Shown piece after piece: positions 17,535 to 26,668 of a stretch of DNA of 64,000 bases. The stretch lies in contig NZ_CP024634.1 in NCBI RefSeq assembly GCF_003711265.1, positions 2,232,001 to 2,296,000 on the forward strand. Reading direction: 5' to 3'. Under the pieces are notes generated by a model that worked only from the letters and a program-made list of their open reading frames with translations, was not told the origin of the DNA and did no database searches. The first letter of the stretch is position 1. Each line of letters opens with the position of its first letter. The position numbers and the translations under genes were made by a program. Origin of the DNA: Bathymodiolus thermophilus thioautotrophic gill symbiont (lineage in GTDB: Bacteria; Pseudomonadota; Gammaproteobacteria; PS1; Pseudothioglobaceae).

Positions 17535-19148
17535 TTATGGGTTGTGAAATTCAGCATCTTTGCGTAAATAAAACCACCAATTAATAATCATACAAAGTGC
17601 ATAAAAAACTGCAAAACCATACAATGCATTCTCTGGTGTTGTTAATTTAATTTGCTCGCCAAACACTTTTGGAATAATAAACGCACCGTAAGCCGCTACT
17701 GCCGAAGTCCATCCCAACACTGGACCTGCTTGCTCTTTGTTAAATACTTGTGAAATTGTTCTAAAAGTAGAGCCGTTACCAATGCCAGTCATTGCGAATA
17801 GCACAACAAATAAGATTAAAAATGGATAGAAAAACTCTTCAGGCGTTGCTGACGAATAGGCTTGCTTCATAAAGTAAGCCACGCCTAATGCTGATACCAC
17901 CATTACTGCAGAAATAATTTGCGTTACTTTAGCGCCACCAATCTTATCAGCAATCATACCGCCAATAGGTCGAATCAACGCACCAACAAAAGCACCCATC
18001 CAAGCGTAAGTCAGTGCTGAGGGGCCATTTAAATTTACCGTATTGTGCGTCATTACACCGTCAACTAGAATGTGTTGAAAACCAAAAATAACTTTAATTG
18101 ACAATGCCAATGTTGCAGCGTAACCAATAAATGAGCCAAAAGTCATTGTGTAAATAATGGTCATCGCCCAAGTGTGCTTGTTGCTAAAAATTTTATACTG
18201 ACGATTGATGCCTTCTTTATAATCATTGCCAAGCGGTAGTAATTTAAGCAACAATACCGTTAAGATAATTACAATAGGAAGTACCACCCACTTGCTCACC
18301 ATAAGCCCAGAACCATTAACCACCTCTGGAAGCATTAAATACAAACCAAATGCTGCTGTTGAAAGCCCTAAAATCAACATTACAATAATCTTGATAAAAG
18401 CGCCCAAGGTGGAGCCAATATTTGGCGACACATGGTCTTCGGTAATATTGTTCATTCCCATCCAAGTTGCAAGAGATAAAGGGATTAAAAGGATTAACCA
18501 AACATAACCTGCATTTTGCAAATAAGTATCTGTACCCGCTGGAATTTTACCAATCAATGTGCCTGAAGCGATTTGCAACTCTGTCGGGTTGCCCATAATT
18601 GCAAGTGTCATGACCAATGGAATAACAATCTGCATGGTTGTTACACCAAAATTACCCAGACCTGCATTCATACCAAGAGAATAACCTTGAATCTTCTTTG
18701 GAAAAAAGAATGAGATATTTGACATTGACGAAGCAAAATTACCGCCTCCAAAGCCAGATAATAACGCCAGAATCTGAAAATGCCAAAATGGTGTATCAGG
18801 CGCAGAAAGTGCAATACCCAAGCCCAAAGCTGGCAATATCAACAGTGAAGTGGTTAAGAAAATGGTATTTCTACCACCTGCTAGGCGAATAAAAAAGGTT
18901 GAAGGGATTCTTAAAGTAGCACCTGATAAACCCGCAATAGCCGCTAAGGTAAATAACTGAGATTTATCAAAGCCACCATAACCTGTATTCATCATTTGCA
19001 CCGTGATGATGCCCCACATTAACCAAGTGGCAAAACCTGCCAATAAACTTGGAATAGAAATCCATAAATTACGATTGGCTATTGCCTTGCCAGTGCTGCC
19101 CCATTCGGATTTGTCATCTGGATTCCAGTTTTTTATATCTTGAGCCAT
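17535..19148 (-). CDS. narK: Nitrate/nitrite MFS transporter, NarK type (537 aa)
   Basis: Major facilitator protein of the NNP family, inner membrane, 12 predicted helices. Signature segments are GLSGATLRIPSTFFIRLAGGRN in the first half and GALIRPIGGMIADKIGGAK in the second, each with the conserved Arg of the nitrate site, and the Gly-rich nitrate signature GFGGGNFASSMSNISFF. It is larger than the second NarK (residues ~190-250 form an expanded loop and extra strand-rich section). Fused or tandem NarK1/NarK2 pairs usually divide into nitrate/proton symport and nitrate/nitrite exchange; which one this is cannot be told from sequence reading alone. Confidence 0.93.
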   Translation of the reverse strand: MAQDIKNWNPDDKSEWGSTGKAIANRNLWISIPSLLAGFATWLMWGIITVQMMNTGYGGFDKSQLFTLAAIAGLSGATLRIPSTFFIRLAGGRNTIFLTTSLLILPALGLGIALSAPDTPFWHFQILALLSGFGGGNFASSMSNISFFFPKKIQGYSLGMNAGLGNFGVTTMQIVIPLVMTLAIMGNPTELQIASGTLIGKIPAGTDTYLQNAGYVWLILLIPLSLATWMGMNNITEDHVSPNIGSTLGAFIKIIVMLILGLSTAAFGLYLMLPEVVNGSGLMVSKWVVLPIVIILTVLLLKLLPLGNDYKEGINRQYKIFSNKHTWAMTIIYTMTFGSFIGYAATLALSIKVIFGFQHILVDGVMTHNTVNLNGPSALTYAWMGAFVGALIRPIGGMIADKIGGAKVTQIISAVMVVSALGVAYFMKQAYSSATPEEFFYPFLILFVVLFAMTGIGNGSTFRTISQVFNKEQAGPVLGWTSAVAAYGAFIIPKVFGEQIKLTTPENALYGFAVFYALCMIINWWFYLRKDAEFHNP

Positions 19149-19172
19149 TATTATAGCCTCCTCTATTAAAAA

Positions 19173-20570
19173 TTATTTTGTATGTGCTTGCTTAAACTCG
19201 TTGTATTTCTTATTAAACTCTTCAATTAAATCTATTTGCTCTAAAACTGCCTGGGCAGCAATAACATCATTAGGATTGTCGTGTGTTGTTGCATACTCTT
19301 TTAACGCCTTTGTTCTTGCCTCTTGAGTGTGTTTGATTTTTTTCTCTTTGGCAAAAGTAAAATACATCCAAACCAAAGAAACTGCTGTTGCCCCATATAA
19401 CAACATAAATATCACACTATTAATACCCGTATAGTCAATTAATGCACCAAATATGATAGGCAGAGTAAAGCCACCTAAGCCACCAGCCATACCAACAACG
19501 CCAGAAACCACCCCAATATTATCCGGATATTCATCTGACAAAAATTTAAACACACTCGCCTTGCCAAACCCCCAAGAAACGCCTAGGGTAAATAATAACG
19601 CCGTAAAAACCCACACATTTAAACCAATATCAAATTTAACTTCGCCTGTGGTGGTTTTAATCAATAAAGCAGTTTGTGGATAAGACATAAAAAATAAACA
19701 AGTGAGAGAAACCCACATAACCCACCAAGTAACTTTATAAGCACCATATTTATCAGCAAACCAGCCTCCTAAAGCTCGAACAACACCTGAGGGAAGAACA
19801 AAAATAGCACCCAATAAGGCGGCAGTTTTTAGATCAAAGCCGTATTCATTAATATAATATTTAGTCATCCATAAAGACAACCCAACAAAACCACCAAATA
19901 CCAAGGAATAGTACTGCATATATTTCCATACCTTAGGATCCCTTAATATCTGCAATTGCTCTTTAATGGTTACCTTAGAAGCATGCTTATGATCAGGATC
20001 AGTATAGGTAAACATCCAATATAAAATCACCACCACTACCATAGCCATGGCATATATCTTAGGCACCATTTGCCAACCAAAAGACAATAAAATAGCAGGG
20101 GCAACAAAGTTTGTAATCGCCGCACCTGCATTGCCTGCGCCAAAAATACCCATGGCAAAACCTTGGTTCTTTTTATCAAACCATTTAGAAGTATAAGCAA
20201 TCCCCACGGTAAATGAAGCACCTGCCACACCAACCAATAATCCCAATACTAAAAATTGCCAATATTGCGTGGCTGAACCAATAAACCACAATGGCGTTAG
20301 TACCGTTAATAGCAAAGTCAAGTAAACAACCCTGCCGCCAAACTTATCTGTCATCATACCAACAGGCAGTCTAAAAATTGAACCTGTTAAAATGGGTGTT
20401 GCAACTAAAATACCAAACTGAGTGTTATTCAATGACAATAATTCCTTAATAGGAATGCCGATAATTGAAAACATTACCCACACAGCAAAGCACGCTGTAA
20501 ACGCAATCGTATTAGCCGCTAAGACTGATTTAGCTTGCGCAGTTTGGCTCTTAATGATAGAAATACCCAT
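19173..20570 (-). CDS. narK: Nitrate/nitrite MFS transporter, NarK type (465 aa)
   Basis: Second NNP-family transporter, first gene of the nitrate cluster. I take the ATG at 20570 (MGISIIKSQTAQAKSVL), which has a strong GGGGGAG ribosome site 4-10 bases upstream; the frame extends to 20669 but that part covers the CRP/FNR-type site and has no ribosome site. Signature segments: GSIFRLPVGMMTDKFGGR, GVAGASFTVGIAYTSKWF, GVVRALGGWFADKYGAYK. The C-terminal ~70 residues after the last helix are charged and cytoplasmic. Only 24 bases separate it from the next narK. Confidence 0.93.
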   Translation of the reverse strand: MGISIIKSQTAQAKSVLAANTIAFTACFAVWVMFSIIGIPIKELLSLNNTQFGILVATPILTGSIFRLPVGMMTDKFGGRVVYLTLLLTVLTPLWFIGSATQYWQFLVLGLLVGVAGASFTVGIAYTSKWFDKKNQGFAMGIFGAGNAGAAITNFVAPAILLSFGWQMVPKIYAMAMVVVVILYWMFTYTDPDHKHASKVTIKEQLQILRDPKVWKYMQYYSLVFGGFVGLSLWMTKYYINEYGFDLKTAALLGAIFVLPSGVVRALGGWFADKYGAYKVTWWVMWVSLTCLFFMSYPQTALLIKTTTGEVKFDIGLNVWVFTALLFTLGVSWGFGKASVFKFLSDEYPDNIGVVSGVVGMAGGLGGFTLPIIFGALIDYTGINSVIFMLLYGATAVSLVWMYFTFAKEKKIKHTQEARTKALKEYATTHDNPNDVIAAQAVLEQIDLIEEFNKKYNEFKQAHTK

Positions 20571-20650
20571 CCACTCCCCCTGATAATTTATTGCAATTTT
20601 ATATTCTATTTGTTTGCTTTTAGATTTAAAATATGGCTTTTTATAAAAAG

Positions 20651-20666
20651 TGTGATTTATATCACG
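20651..20666. promoter_or_regulatory. CRP/FNR-type palindrome in the divergent nar promoter region
   Basis: TGTGA-tttata-TCACG lies between the first narK (start 20570) and the divergent regulator (start 20682). It fits the TGTGA-N6-TCACA arrangement of CRP-type sites better than the FNR TTGAT-N4-ATCAA form, but related Dnr/NNR regulators use similar sites. Given its position only 16 bases before the regulator start, autoregulation and control of the nar operon by the adjacent NIT-CRP protein is the simplest reading. Confidence 0.65.
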
Positions 20667-20681
20667 CAATATTAACTAACC

Positions 20682-22205
20682 ATGCAACAACTACAAATAC
20701 TGAGCGACACATTTCACGCATTACAAAATGAACGGGGCTTTGCAATGCTTTATCTGCGTGAAAATACAACGCAATATAAGCAGGAAATGCTGGGTTATTT
20801 TGCCAAAAGCAACTTGAGCATCAAGCAATTAAAACTAAATATTGCACAACAAAGCAGCGATAAAATGGATACAGAACAGCAACAATTAATTCAAACTATT
20901 GACGCAAGTTTAGAAGAATTAAAAACCAATCGTTTGACATTAATACGCTTGGAATTAAAGGCTGGCACTGTATTTGACTTGTATTCTTATCAACTTATTT
21001 CCCCTATTATTCAGTTGATGACGCATTTAATTTTAAAAATCAAAGGCACCCACCCCAGTGCAATTAGTGCTTATTGCTTTTTTCTGCAATGGAAGGAGAA
21101 AGTCGGTTTAGAGCGTTCTATTATTATGCGTGGCTTTATTGAGGGAAATTCTAATAAGAATGAATGCATTGAACACATCAAAGTTTTAATTAATGAACAA
21201 AAATATTATAAAAAATCCTTCTTGTCTTTAGCCACTATTGAGCAGAAAACTTTTATTAAAGCCATCTACCAAACGCCTGACATAGATACATTGCACACCA
21301 TTCACCAGCAACTTAGCACACAAGGAAAATCGGACATACTCTCTAAAATGGGTACGAAAGATTGGTTTGCGCTTATCTCAAAAAAAATAAACAAACTGCA
21401 TGATATTGAAGAAAAACTACGCCTTACCTTAGAAGGCGATCATCAATTAAGCAAACACAAAATTAACACACCCGGCACCTCAGAGCGTTTGGCGTATAAA
21501 ATTGCTCTTTTTCAAGATATGCCTATTGACGAGGTGGAGCAAATTATTAGCCATTCTAAGATTTATCAAATCCCAAAAAACAAAGCGCTAATTTTGGAAA
21601 ATAACCCCATAACCCATTTATATGTTGTTTTAATGGGTTGGGTTAAAATTTTTAAGCAAAACGATGGTCGAAATGAAATTTTACAAATTATTAGTAACAA
21701 TGAAACTGTATTAGAACATTGTCTATTTACACATCAAGTTTTTAACGCAAATGCCAAAACTATTACCGATACACTAATGCTGTCCATTCCAATTAATGTA
21801 CTTAACCATACACTGGAAAAATCCTCAAAATTCGCCCATAATCTCATGGTTATGAGTGCGCAAAAAACCAATGCTACTCTGCAAAACATTCAATCTATTA
21901 AGCATAAAAATACCGAGCAAAGAATGGGAGAATTTTTCTTAAAATTACTGAATGATAAAAAATGGCAGTCTAATACCATTCAATTGCCTTACAACAAATC
22001 CCTTATTTCTTCTTATTTAGGTATGAGCAGAGAAGTGTTTTCACGCAATCTAAAGCACTTGTCTCAACAAGGCATTAGCATTACAAAAAAGACCATCACT
22101 ATTGTCAATAAAGAAAAATTGTGTAAATATTGTCATTTTGATATTAATAATCAATGTCATAATTTTCAACACAATCAATGTCATCATAATGAGCAAAATA
22201 AATAA
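20682..22205 (+). CDS. Nitrate-sensor-like (NIT) domain fused to CRP/FNR-type regulator
   Basis: 507 aa. Residues 1-~250 are helical and begin LSDTFHALQNERGFAMLYLRE, resembling NIT nitrate/nitrite-sensing domains (LQ.ERG...yL). Residues ~270-390 form a cyclic-nucleotide-like barrel (YQIPKNKALILENNPITHLY, VVLMGWVKIFKQNDGRNEIL), and ~400-480 a winged helix (LISSYLGMSREVFSRNLKHL). The C-terminal 30 residues add CKYC...QCHNFQHNQCHHN, a Cys/His cluster. The FNR N-terminal FeS cysteines are absent. Divergence from narK makes it the likely nitrate- or redox-responsive activator of the nar operon; this is inference from domains and position. Confidence 0.82.
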   Translation: MQQLQILSDTFHALQNERGFAMLYLRENTTQYKQEMLGYFAKSNLSIKQLKLNIAQQSSDKMDTEQQQLIQTIDASLEELKTNRLTLIRLELKAGTVFDLYSYQLISPIIQLMTHLILKIKGTHPSAISAYCFFLQWKEKVGLERSIIMRGFIEGNSNKNECIEHIKVLINEQKYYKKSFLSLATIEQKTFIKAIYQTPDIDTLHTIHQQLSTQGKSDILSKMGTKDWFALISKKINKLHDIEEKLRLTLEGDHQLSKHKINTPGTSERLAYKIALFQDMPIDEVEQIISHSKIYQIPKNKALILENNPITHLYVVLMGWVKIFKQNDGRNEILQIISNNETVLEHCLFTHQVFNANAKTITDTLMLSIPINVLNHTLEKSSKFAHNLMVMSAQKTNATLQNIQSIKHKNTEQRMGEFFLKLLNDKKWQSNTIQLPYNKSLISSYLGMSREVFSRNLKHLSQQGISITKKTITIVNKEKLCKYCHFDINNQCHNFQHNQCHHNEQNK

Positions 22206-22262
22206 CATCACATCCCGATTTTTTACTGATGCGTTAACAAAAAAAACCAAATGATCAGAATA

Positions 22263-22994
22263 TTATATTTTCAAATTAACCGCATCTAATAATAATTTTA
22301 CTTGTCCGGGTTTAAGGTAATCATAGTGGTTTGCCTTAAGTTTATCTGGCAGGCGAATTTCACCAAAACGGATACGAATTAAGCGTGATACTTTAAAACC
22401 CAATGCCTCCCATAGACGGCGCACTTCTCGTTTTCGACCTTCTTTTAATACCACTTTATACCAACGATTTGCCCCCTGTCCACCACCGACAGTCACACGA
22501 AAAAATTTGGCAAAACCATCCTCTAGTTCAATGCCATCTGTTAATTGTCGCAAATCTTCTGGTTCAACTTTTCCCAATACTCTAACTGCATATTCTCGGT
22601 CAATTTCAGAACTTGGGTGCATAAGTTTATTGGCCAAATCGCCATTGTTGGTAAACAACAACAAGCCTGATGTGTTCAAATCTAAACGCCCTACCATAAC
22701 CCAGCGGGATTCTTTAGGCAATAAACTGAAAACGCTTTTACGCCCTTCTTCGTCTTTCTTAGAGCAAATAAAGCCCGCTTGTTTATTCAGGATAATAACC
22801 TTAGTTTCCTCTTCTTTATAGCGTGCAAGGTCAATTTTTCGCCCGTCAATTTTGACAATATCGGTAATGTCGGCTTTATCGCCAATGCTGGCAGTTTTAT
22901 TATTAACCTCAATGCGCCCTTGCTCAATCAAGCGCTCTGCCCAACGACGAGAACCGTAACCTGCTGTGGCAATTAATTTTTGTAATCTTTCCAA
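22263..22994 (-). CDS. rluB: 23S rRNA pseudouridine(2605) synthase
   Basis: Pseudouridine synthase of the RsuA/RluB family acting on 23S rRNA. 243 aa. It has an N-terminal S4 RNA-binding domain (LQKLIATAGYGSRRWAERLI), the catalytic motif VGRLDLNTSGLLLFTNNGDLAN with the essential Asp, and KEGRKREVRRLWEALG. The start is TTG at 22994, supported by AAGGAG about 8 bases upstream and by alignment of the S4 domain. E. coli RluB has a longer C-terminal tail; the rest is standard. Confidence 0.93.
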   Translation of the reverse strand: MERLQKLIATAGYGSRRWAERLIEQGRIEVNNKTASIGDKADITDIVKIDGRKIDLARYKEEETKVIILNKQAGFICSKKDEEGRKSVFSLLPKESRWVMVGRLDLNTSGLLLFTNNGDLANKLMHPSSEIDREYAVRVLGKVEPEDLRQLTDGIELEDGFAKFFRVTVGGGQGANRWYKVVLKEGRKREVRRLWEALGFKVSRLIRIRFGEIRLPDKLKANHYDYLKPGQVKLLLDAVNLKI

Positions 22995-23002
22995 AAGAAT
23001 TA

Positions 23003-23294
23003 TCTCCTTAAAATGTCAATTAGATTTTGAAACTTTATCCATAAATTGGCGTTATTGTCTTCTTGCCTAGAACGAATAATAAAAGGCTCTGCTTGTTCGT
23101 AAATGTGAATAATCATGGTTTTTTGCGCATCTTTTATCAGAATTTTTTTTATTTGCTTTAGCAAAATCTTCAATGTGGTATTCTTTATCTATCTTTCTTA
23201 ATATTTTCAAACCATCTGTTAAGAAATCACCTTCCAAATCTTTCATTAATAAACCAATCGTTTTTTCTTTGTTTTTTAATTGAAATCTACGCAA
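23003..23294 (-). pseudogene. Small unknown protein gene split by a one-base shift in an A8 run
   Basis: From TTG at 23294 the frame reads RFQLKNKEKTIGLLMKDLEG and on through EYHIEDFAKANKK, then meets eight A on the coding strand (T8 at 23143-23150). In the next frame the coding continues as ILIKDAQKTMIIHIYEQAEP up to FQNLIDILRR and stop, ending just upstream of rluB. Removing one A joins the parts into about 95 aa. The two halves have the same composition, which suggests one gene that is broken, a slippage-tolerant gene, or a sequencing error. I do not recognise the family. Confidence 0.5.
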
Positions 23295-23296
23295 CG

Positions 23297-23322
23297 AAAA
23301 CAGCCACTATTAAAGTGGCTGT
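23297..23322 (-). terminator. Rho-independent terminator downstream of trpS
   Basis: ACAGCCACT-attaa-AGTGGCTGT forms a perfect 9-bp stem, followed on the minus strand by TTTT. It lies 180 bases after the trpS stop on the same strand. Confidence 0.75.
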
Positions 23323-23501
23323 TTGTATAACTTGAAAAGTTGTCTGACCATCTAGCTCTATCAAAGAACTACAACCCATTTGAACCTTCTTGTAAAAGAG
23401 TCATAACCCCCCTTGTTTTTTGATTAATAATTTAACTATATTTTTTTGATTAATAATTTAGCTACACAAATTATAACATATTTAACTTTTAATAAAAGTC
23501 T

Positions 23502-24698
23502 TTAGTAGGTAATACCCATAACCTCACGCACTTCTGCCATCGTTTCTTGGGCGATGCTACGCGCTTTTTCAGATCCTTCGTGAATAATTTGGCTAATCAG
23601 TTTAGGGTCGGATTGATAAGTGGCAATACGCTCTTGGATTGGCAATAATTCTGTCTGAATACTGTCAATTACCGGTTGCTTACATTCAACACAGCCTATT
23701 TTTGCATGGATGCAACTGTCTTTTACCCAATCGCAAGTTTGCTCGTCTGAATATATTTCGTGCAGTTGCCATACTGGACATTTTTTCGGGTCGCCTGCAT
23801 CGGTCAATTTTATTCGTGCTGGGTCGGTTGGCATACGCCTAATTTTGGTTTCAATTTCTGCCTTGGTATCACGCAAAGAAATGGTATTGCCATAAGACTT
23901 ACTCATTTTTTGCCCGTCCAAACCTGGCATTTTTGAGGCCTTTGTCAACAACGATTCTGGTTCAGTCAAGATAATTCTGCCAATCCCTTCGATGTAACCC
24001 AACAATCTTTCTCTATCGCCAAGGGTGATATTTTGTTGTTCTTTTAATAGGGCTTGTGCTTTATTTAGTGCCTCAATGTCACCTGTTTCTTGGTAAGTTT
24101 TGCGCAATGAGCGGTAAGATTTGGCTTGTTTTTTACCCATTTTGGTAATGGCAACTTCTGCTTTTTCTTCAAAATCAGCTTCTCGCCCATATACATGATT
24201 AAAACGCCTTGCGACTTCACGAGTAAGTTCAATGTGTGCCACTTGGTCTTCACCCACTGGCACTAAGCCTGCTTTGTAAATAAGAATATCGGCACTTTGC
24301 AAAAGCGGATAACCTAAAAAACCATAAGTACCCAAATCTTTGGTTCTTAATTTTTCTTGTTGATCCTTATATGATGGCACACGCTCCAGCCAAGGCAAAG
24401 GGGTAATCATGGACAACAGCAAATGCAATTCTGCATGCTCTGGCACTTTTGATTGCACAAAAATCGTTGAGGTATTTGGATTGATGCCTGCTGCCAACCA
24501 ATCAACCACCATTTCAGTAACATTAGACTCAAGATCAATCTTGTCGGAATAATGTGTCGTAAATGCATGCCAATCAGCAACAAAAAAATAAGAATCGTAC
24601 TCATTTTGTAATGCCAACCAATTTTTTAAAACGCCATGATAATGACCCAAGTGCAATTGCCCTGTGGGTCTCATTCCTGATAAAACTCTATTTTCCAT
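23502..24698 (-). CDS. trpS: Tryptophanyl-tRNA synthetase
   Basis: Class I synthetase charging tRNA(Trp). 398 aa, longer than E. coli TrpS (334) and like the ~400-aa variety. HIGH box HLGHYHG (residues ~17-23), GMRPTGQLHLG at the start, GEDQVAHIELTREVARRFN, and a KMSKS loop (GQKMSKSYGNT). Residues ~178-220 contain an insertion (AEVAITKMGKKQAKSYRSLR and following) and ~310-345 a Cys-rich region (CPVWQLHEIYSDEQTCDW, CIHAKIGCVECKQP) that is common to the longer type. It overlaps the coaX stop by 11 bases. Confidence 0.96.
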   Translation of the reverse strand: MENRVLSGMRPTGQLHLGHYHGVLKNWLALQNEYDSYFFVADWHAFTTHYSDKIDLESNVTEMVVDWLAAGINPNTSTIFVQSKVPEHAELHLLLSMITPLPWLERVPSYKDQQEKLRTKDLGTYGFLGYPLLQSADILIYKAGLVPVGEDQVAHIELTREVARRFNHVYGREADFEEKAEVAITKMGKKQAKSYRSLRKTYQETGDIEALNKAQALLKEQQNITLGDRERLLGYIEGIGRIILTEPESLLTKASKMPGLDGQKMSKSYGNTISLRDTKAEIETKIRRMPTDPARIKLTDAGDPKKCPVWQLHEIYSDEQTCDWVKDSCIHAKIGCVECKQPVIDSIQTELLPIQERIATYQSDPKLISQIIHEGSEKARSIAQETMAEVREVMGITY

Positions 24699-25290
24699 CT
24701 ATTTCCTTTAATCCTATTATCACTAAATTTTGATGATATTCTGCTTGCTTAATATCAACTATCGCTTGTCCACCGCCCGTGATTAAAATCTTACCATCAA
24801 ACGCATCACAACGCTTCTCAATGGTATCACGCAACATATTTTCTGTCCCTACTCGCCACGACCTTTGGCTGTCATCACCCACAAAAGTTTTACACCCTTG
24901 TAATTGATAAAGCCCCGGCGCAATACCTCCATCAATATGCCGATTATTTTGCACATAATCAATGGTAATAAATGTGCCAATATCCACCAACATAAAATCT
25001 TGTTCGGGATATTTTTCATATCCTGCCACAAGCCCTAAAAAACGGTCAACACCTAATTGCTCTAAATTATAATCAAAAACCAAACCTTCGTAAGGCTTAG
25101 GCTGAATAATAGTTGGATTAGAAAAATGCCGAATAAGTTGATGATTTGCCACACAAGCAATAGTACTAACTTGGTGTTGCGGTATGACATTAGGTTGAAA
25201 ATCTTTAATATCAACACTGCCATAACAGCCGCCAATCTCCCAATCTACACTACTGTTACCAATATCTACCCATAGATTAGATTGGCACAT
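24688..25290 (-). CDS. coaX: Type III pantothenate kinase
   Basis: First step of coenzyme A synthesis, phosphorylating pantothenate. About 200 aa from the ATG at 25290 (MCQSNLWVDIGNSSVDW), which overlaps the end of nhaD; longer frames starting in nhaD are not family-like. The phosphate-binding motif is DIGNSSVDWE, followed by GVDRFLG, the second Asp motif DIGTFITIDYV (usual DxGTAxTxD), and GGIAPGL. At 200 aa it is short for CoaX (about 240-260), mostly through shorter loops. It overlaps trpS by 11 bases. Confidence 0.88.
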   Translation of the reverse strand: MCQSNLWVDIGNSSVDWEIGGCYGSVDIKDFQPNVIPQHQVSTIACVANHQLIRHFSNPTIIQPKPYEGLVFDYNLEQLGVDRFLGLVAGYEKYPEQDFMLVDIGTFITIDYVQNNRHIDGGIAPGLYQLQGCKTFVGDDSQRSWRVGTENMLRDTIEKRCDAFDGKILITGGGQAIVDIKQAEYHQNLVIIGLKEIDGK

Positions 25291-26653
25291 TAAACAATTC
25301 TTTATTCCACCATAAATGCACCAGAACACTGGCAATATAGCCCAATGCAATCACTGGCATCCATTTTAAATGCGATACAAATGTATAAAGACCTTTTGAT
25401 TGACCCATTAACGCCACACCAGCAGCAGAACCTACTGAAAGCAAACTACCGCCTACACCAGCAGTCAGTGTTACTAACAACCATTGACCTAATGACATAT
25501 CAGGATTCATGGTCAAAACTGCAAACATCACGGGAATATTGTCAACAATTGATGACAATACGCCGACCAAAATATTGGCATAAGTTGCACCTAAAGAGGC
25601 ATACATCAACTCTGAAGTTAGTGCTAAATACCCCATAAAACCCAAGCCACCAACACTGATAATCACCCCAAAAAAGAACAACAATGTGTCCCACTCAGCA
25701 AGCGCAATTTTTTTAAACACATCAAAGCCCCCCTCTTGCGTTTTCCTTTCTTCTCTACGAATAAAGAAGGCAGCAATCATCAAATAACTCATTCCTGTCA
25801 TCATGCCCATTGCTGGCGGTAAATGTAAAAAGTTGTAAAAACTTACCGCAGTAAAAATAGTCAGCACAAACAAAACAACAATCGCCAAACCGCCAATTTT
25901 AATCTTAACCGCTTGGTTGTTACCAACTGCCACATCGTCTTTAATGAAAAAATGCATAATCGCTGCTGGCACCAAAAAGTTAATCAAAGACGGAATAAAT
26001 AAATCAAAGAATTGGGAGAATCCCACCACCCCTTTTTGCCAAACCATTAGCGTGGTAATATCACCAAATGGACTGAATGCACCCCCTGCATTCGCTGCCA
26101 CCACAATATTAATAAATGCCAACGAAACAAACTTAGGATTTCCCTTGCCAACCGCCATTACCACTGCACCCATAATCAATGCTGTGGTTAAATTGTCCGC
26201 AACTGGTGAGATGAAAAATGCCAAAAACCCTGTTAACCAAAACAACTGGCGAAAGGTTAAGCCCTTATTGATCAACCAGACTTTTAATGTCTCAAACACA
26301 TTGCGCTCACGCATTGCCTCAATATAAGTCATTGCCACCAATAAAAATAACATCAACTCTGAATATTCTAATATATTATGTTTAAGTGCCACTTCAGCAC
26401 TATGCGGCAAACCATGCTGTGCATATACCCAACCAATCAGCCCCCAAATAATACCTGCCACCAAAATCACAGGTTTGGACTTTCTAAAATGGGTAAATTC
26501 CTCCACCATCACAAAAATATACGCCAAAGCAAACAAAGCCAAAGCCACATAACCCACCCAATGGCTGGTTAAATCTAAGGTTGCAGGTGAGCCACTAGTG
26601 GCAAAAGCAGGAGAGGATAGCAACAATAATACTAAAGTCTTAATGAATGTCAT
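25277..26653 (-). CDS. nhaD: Na+/H+ antiporter NhaD
   Basis: Inner-membrane sodium/proton antiporter of the ion-transporter superfamily. 458 aa with a signal-like first helix (MTFIKTLVLLLLSSPAFA) and about 12 further helices. Family features include VMVEEFTHFRKSKPVIL, ILEYSELMLFLLVAMTYI, AFFISPVADNLTTALIMGA and the Asn/Gly-rich re-entrant AANAGGAFSPFGDITTLMVW. Common in marine bacteria, where it supports a sodium cycle and pH control. The end overlaps the coaX start by 14 bases. Confidence 0.94.
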   Translation of the reverse strand: MTFIKTLVLLLLSSPAFATSGSPATLDLTSHWVGYVALALFALAYIFVMVEEFTHFRKSKPVILVAGIIWGLIGWVYAQHGLPHSAEVALKHNILEYSELMLFLLVAMTYIEAMRERNVFETLKVWLINKGLTFRQLFWLTGFLAFFISPVADNLTTALIMGAVVMAVGKGNPKFVSLAFINIVVAANAGGAFSPFGDITTLMVWQKGVVGFSQFFDLFIPSLINFLVPAAIMHFFIKDDVAVGNNQAVKIKIGGLAIVVLFVLTIFTAVSFYNFLHLPPAMGMMTGMSYLMIAAFFIRREERKTQEGGFDVFKKIALAEWDTLLFFFGVIISVGGLGFMGYLALTSELMYASLGATYANILVGVLSSIVDNIPVMFAVLTMNPDMSLGQWLLVTLTAGVGGSLLSVGSAAGVALMGQSKGLYTFVSHLKWMPVIALGYIASVLVHLWWNKELFNVPI

Positions 26654-26668
26654 AATGTAGTTTGTGTA

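Noticed and set aside
13771-20570. Periplasmic (Nap) or nitrite-oxidising (Nxr) type instead of Nar
   Set aside because: The narGHJI order, absence of a Tat leader on NarG and NarI of normal length point to the membrane-bound, cytoplasm-facing Nar type.
23299-23397. Possible 30-aa hydrophobic peptide (MGCSSLIELDGQTTFQVIQ...) on the minus strand, like a type I toxin
   Set aside because: It has no ribosome site and its end runs through the trpS terminator hairpin; no antitoxin RNA signal could be seen.
23420-23465. Direct repeat tttttttgattaataattta twice
   Set aside because: Short, AT-rich, only two copies; likely replication slippage near the trpS end.
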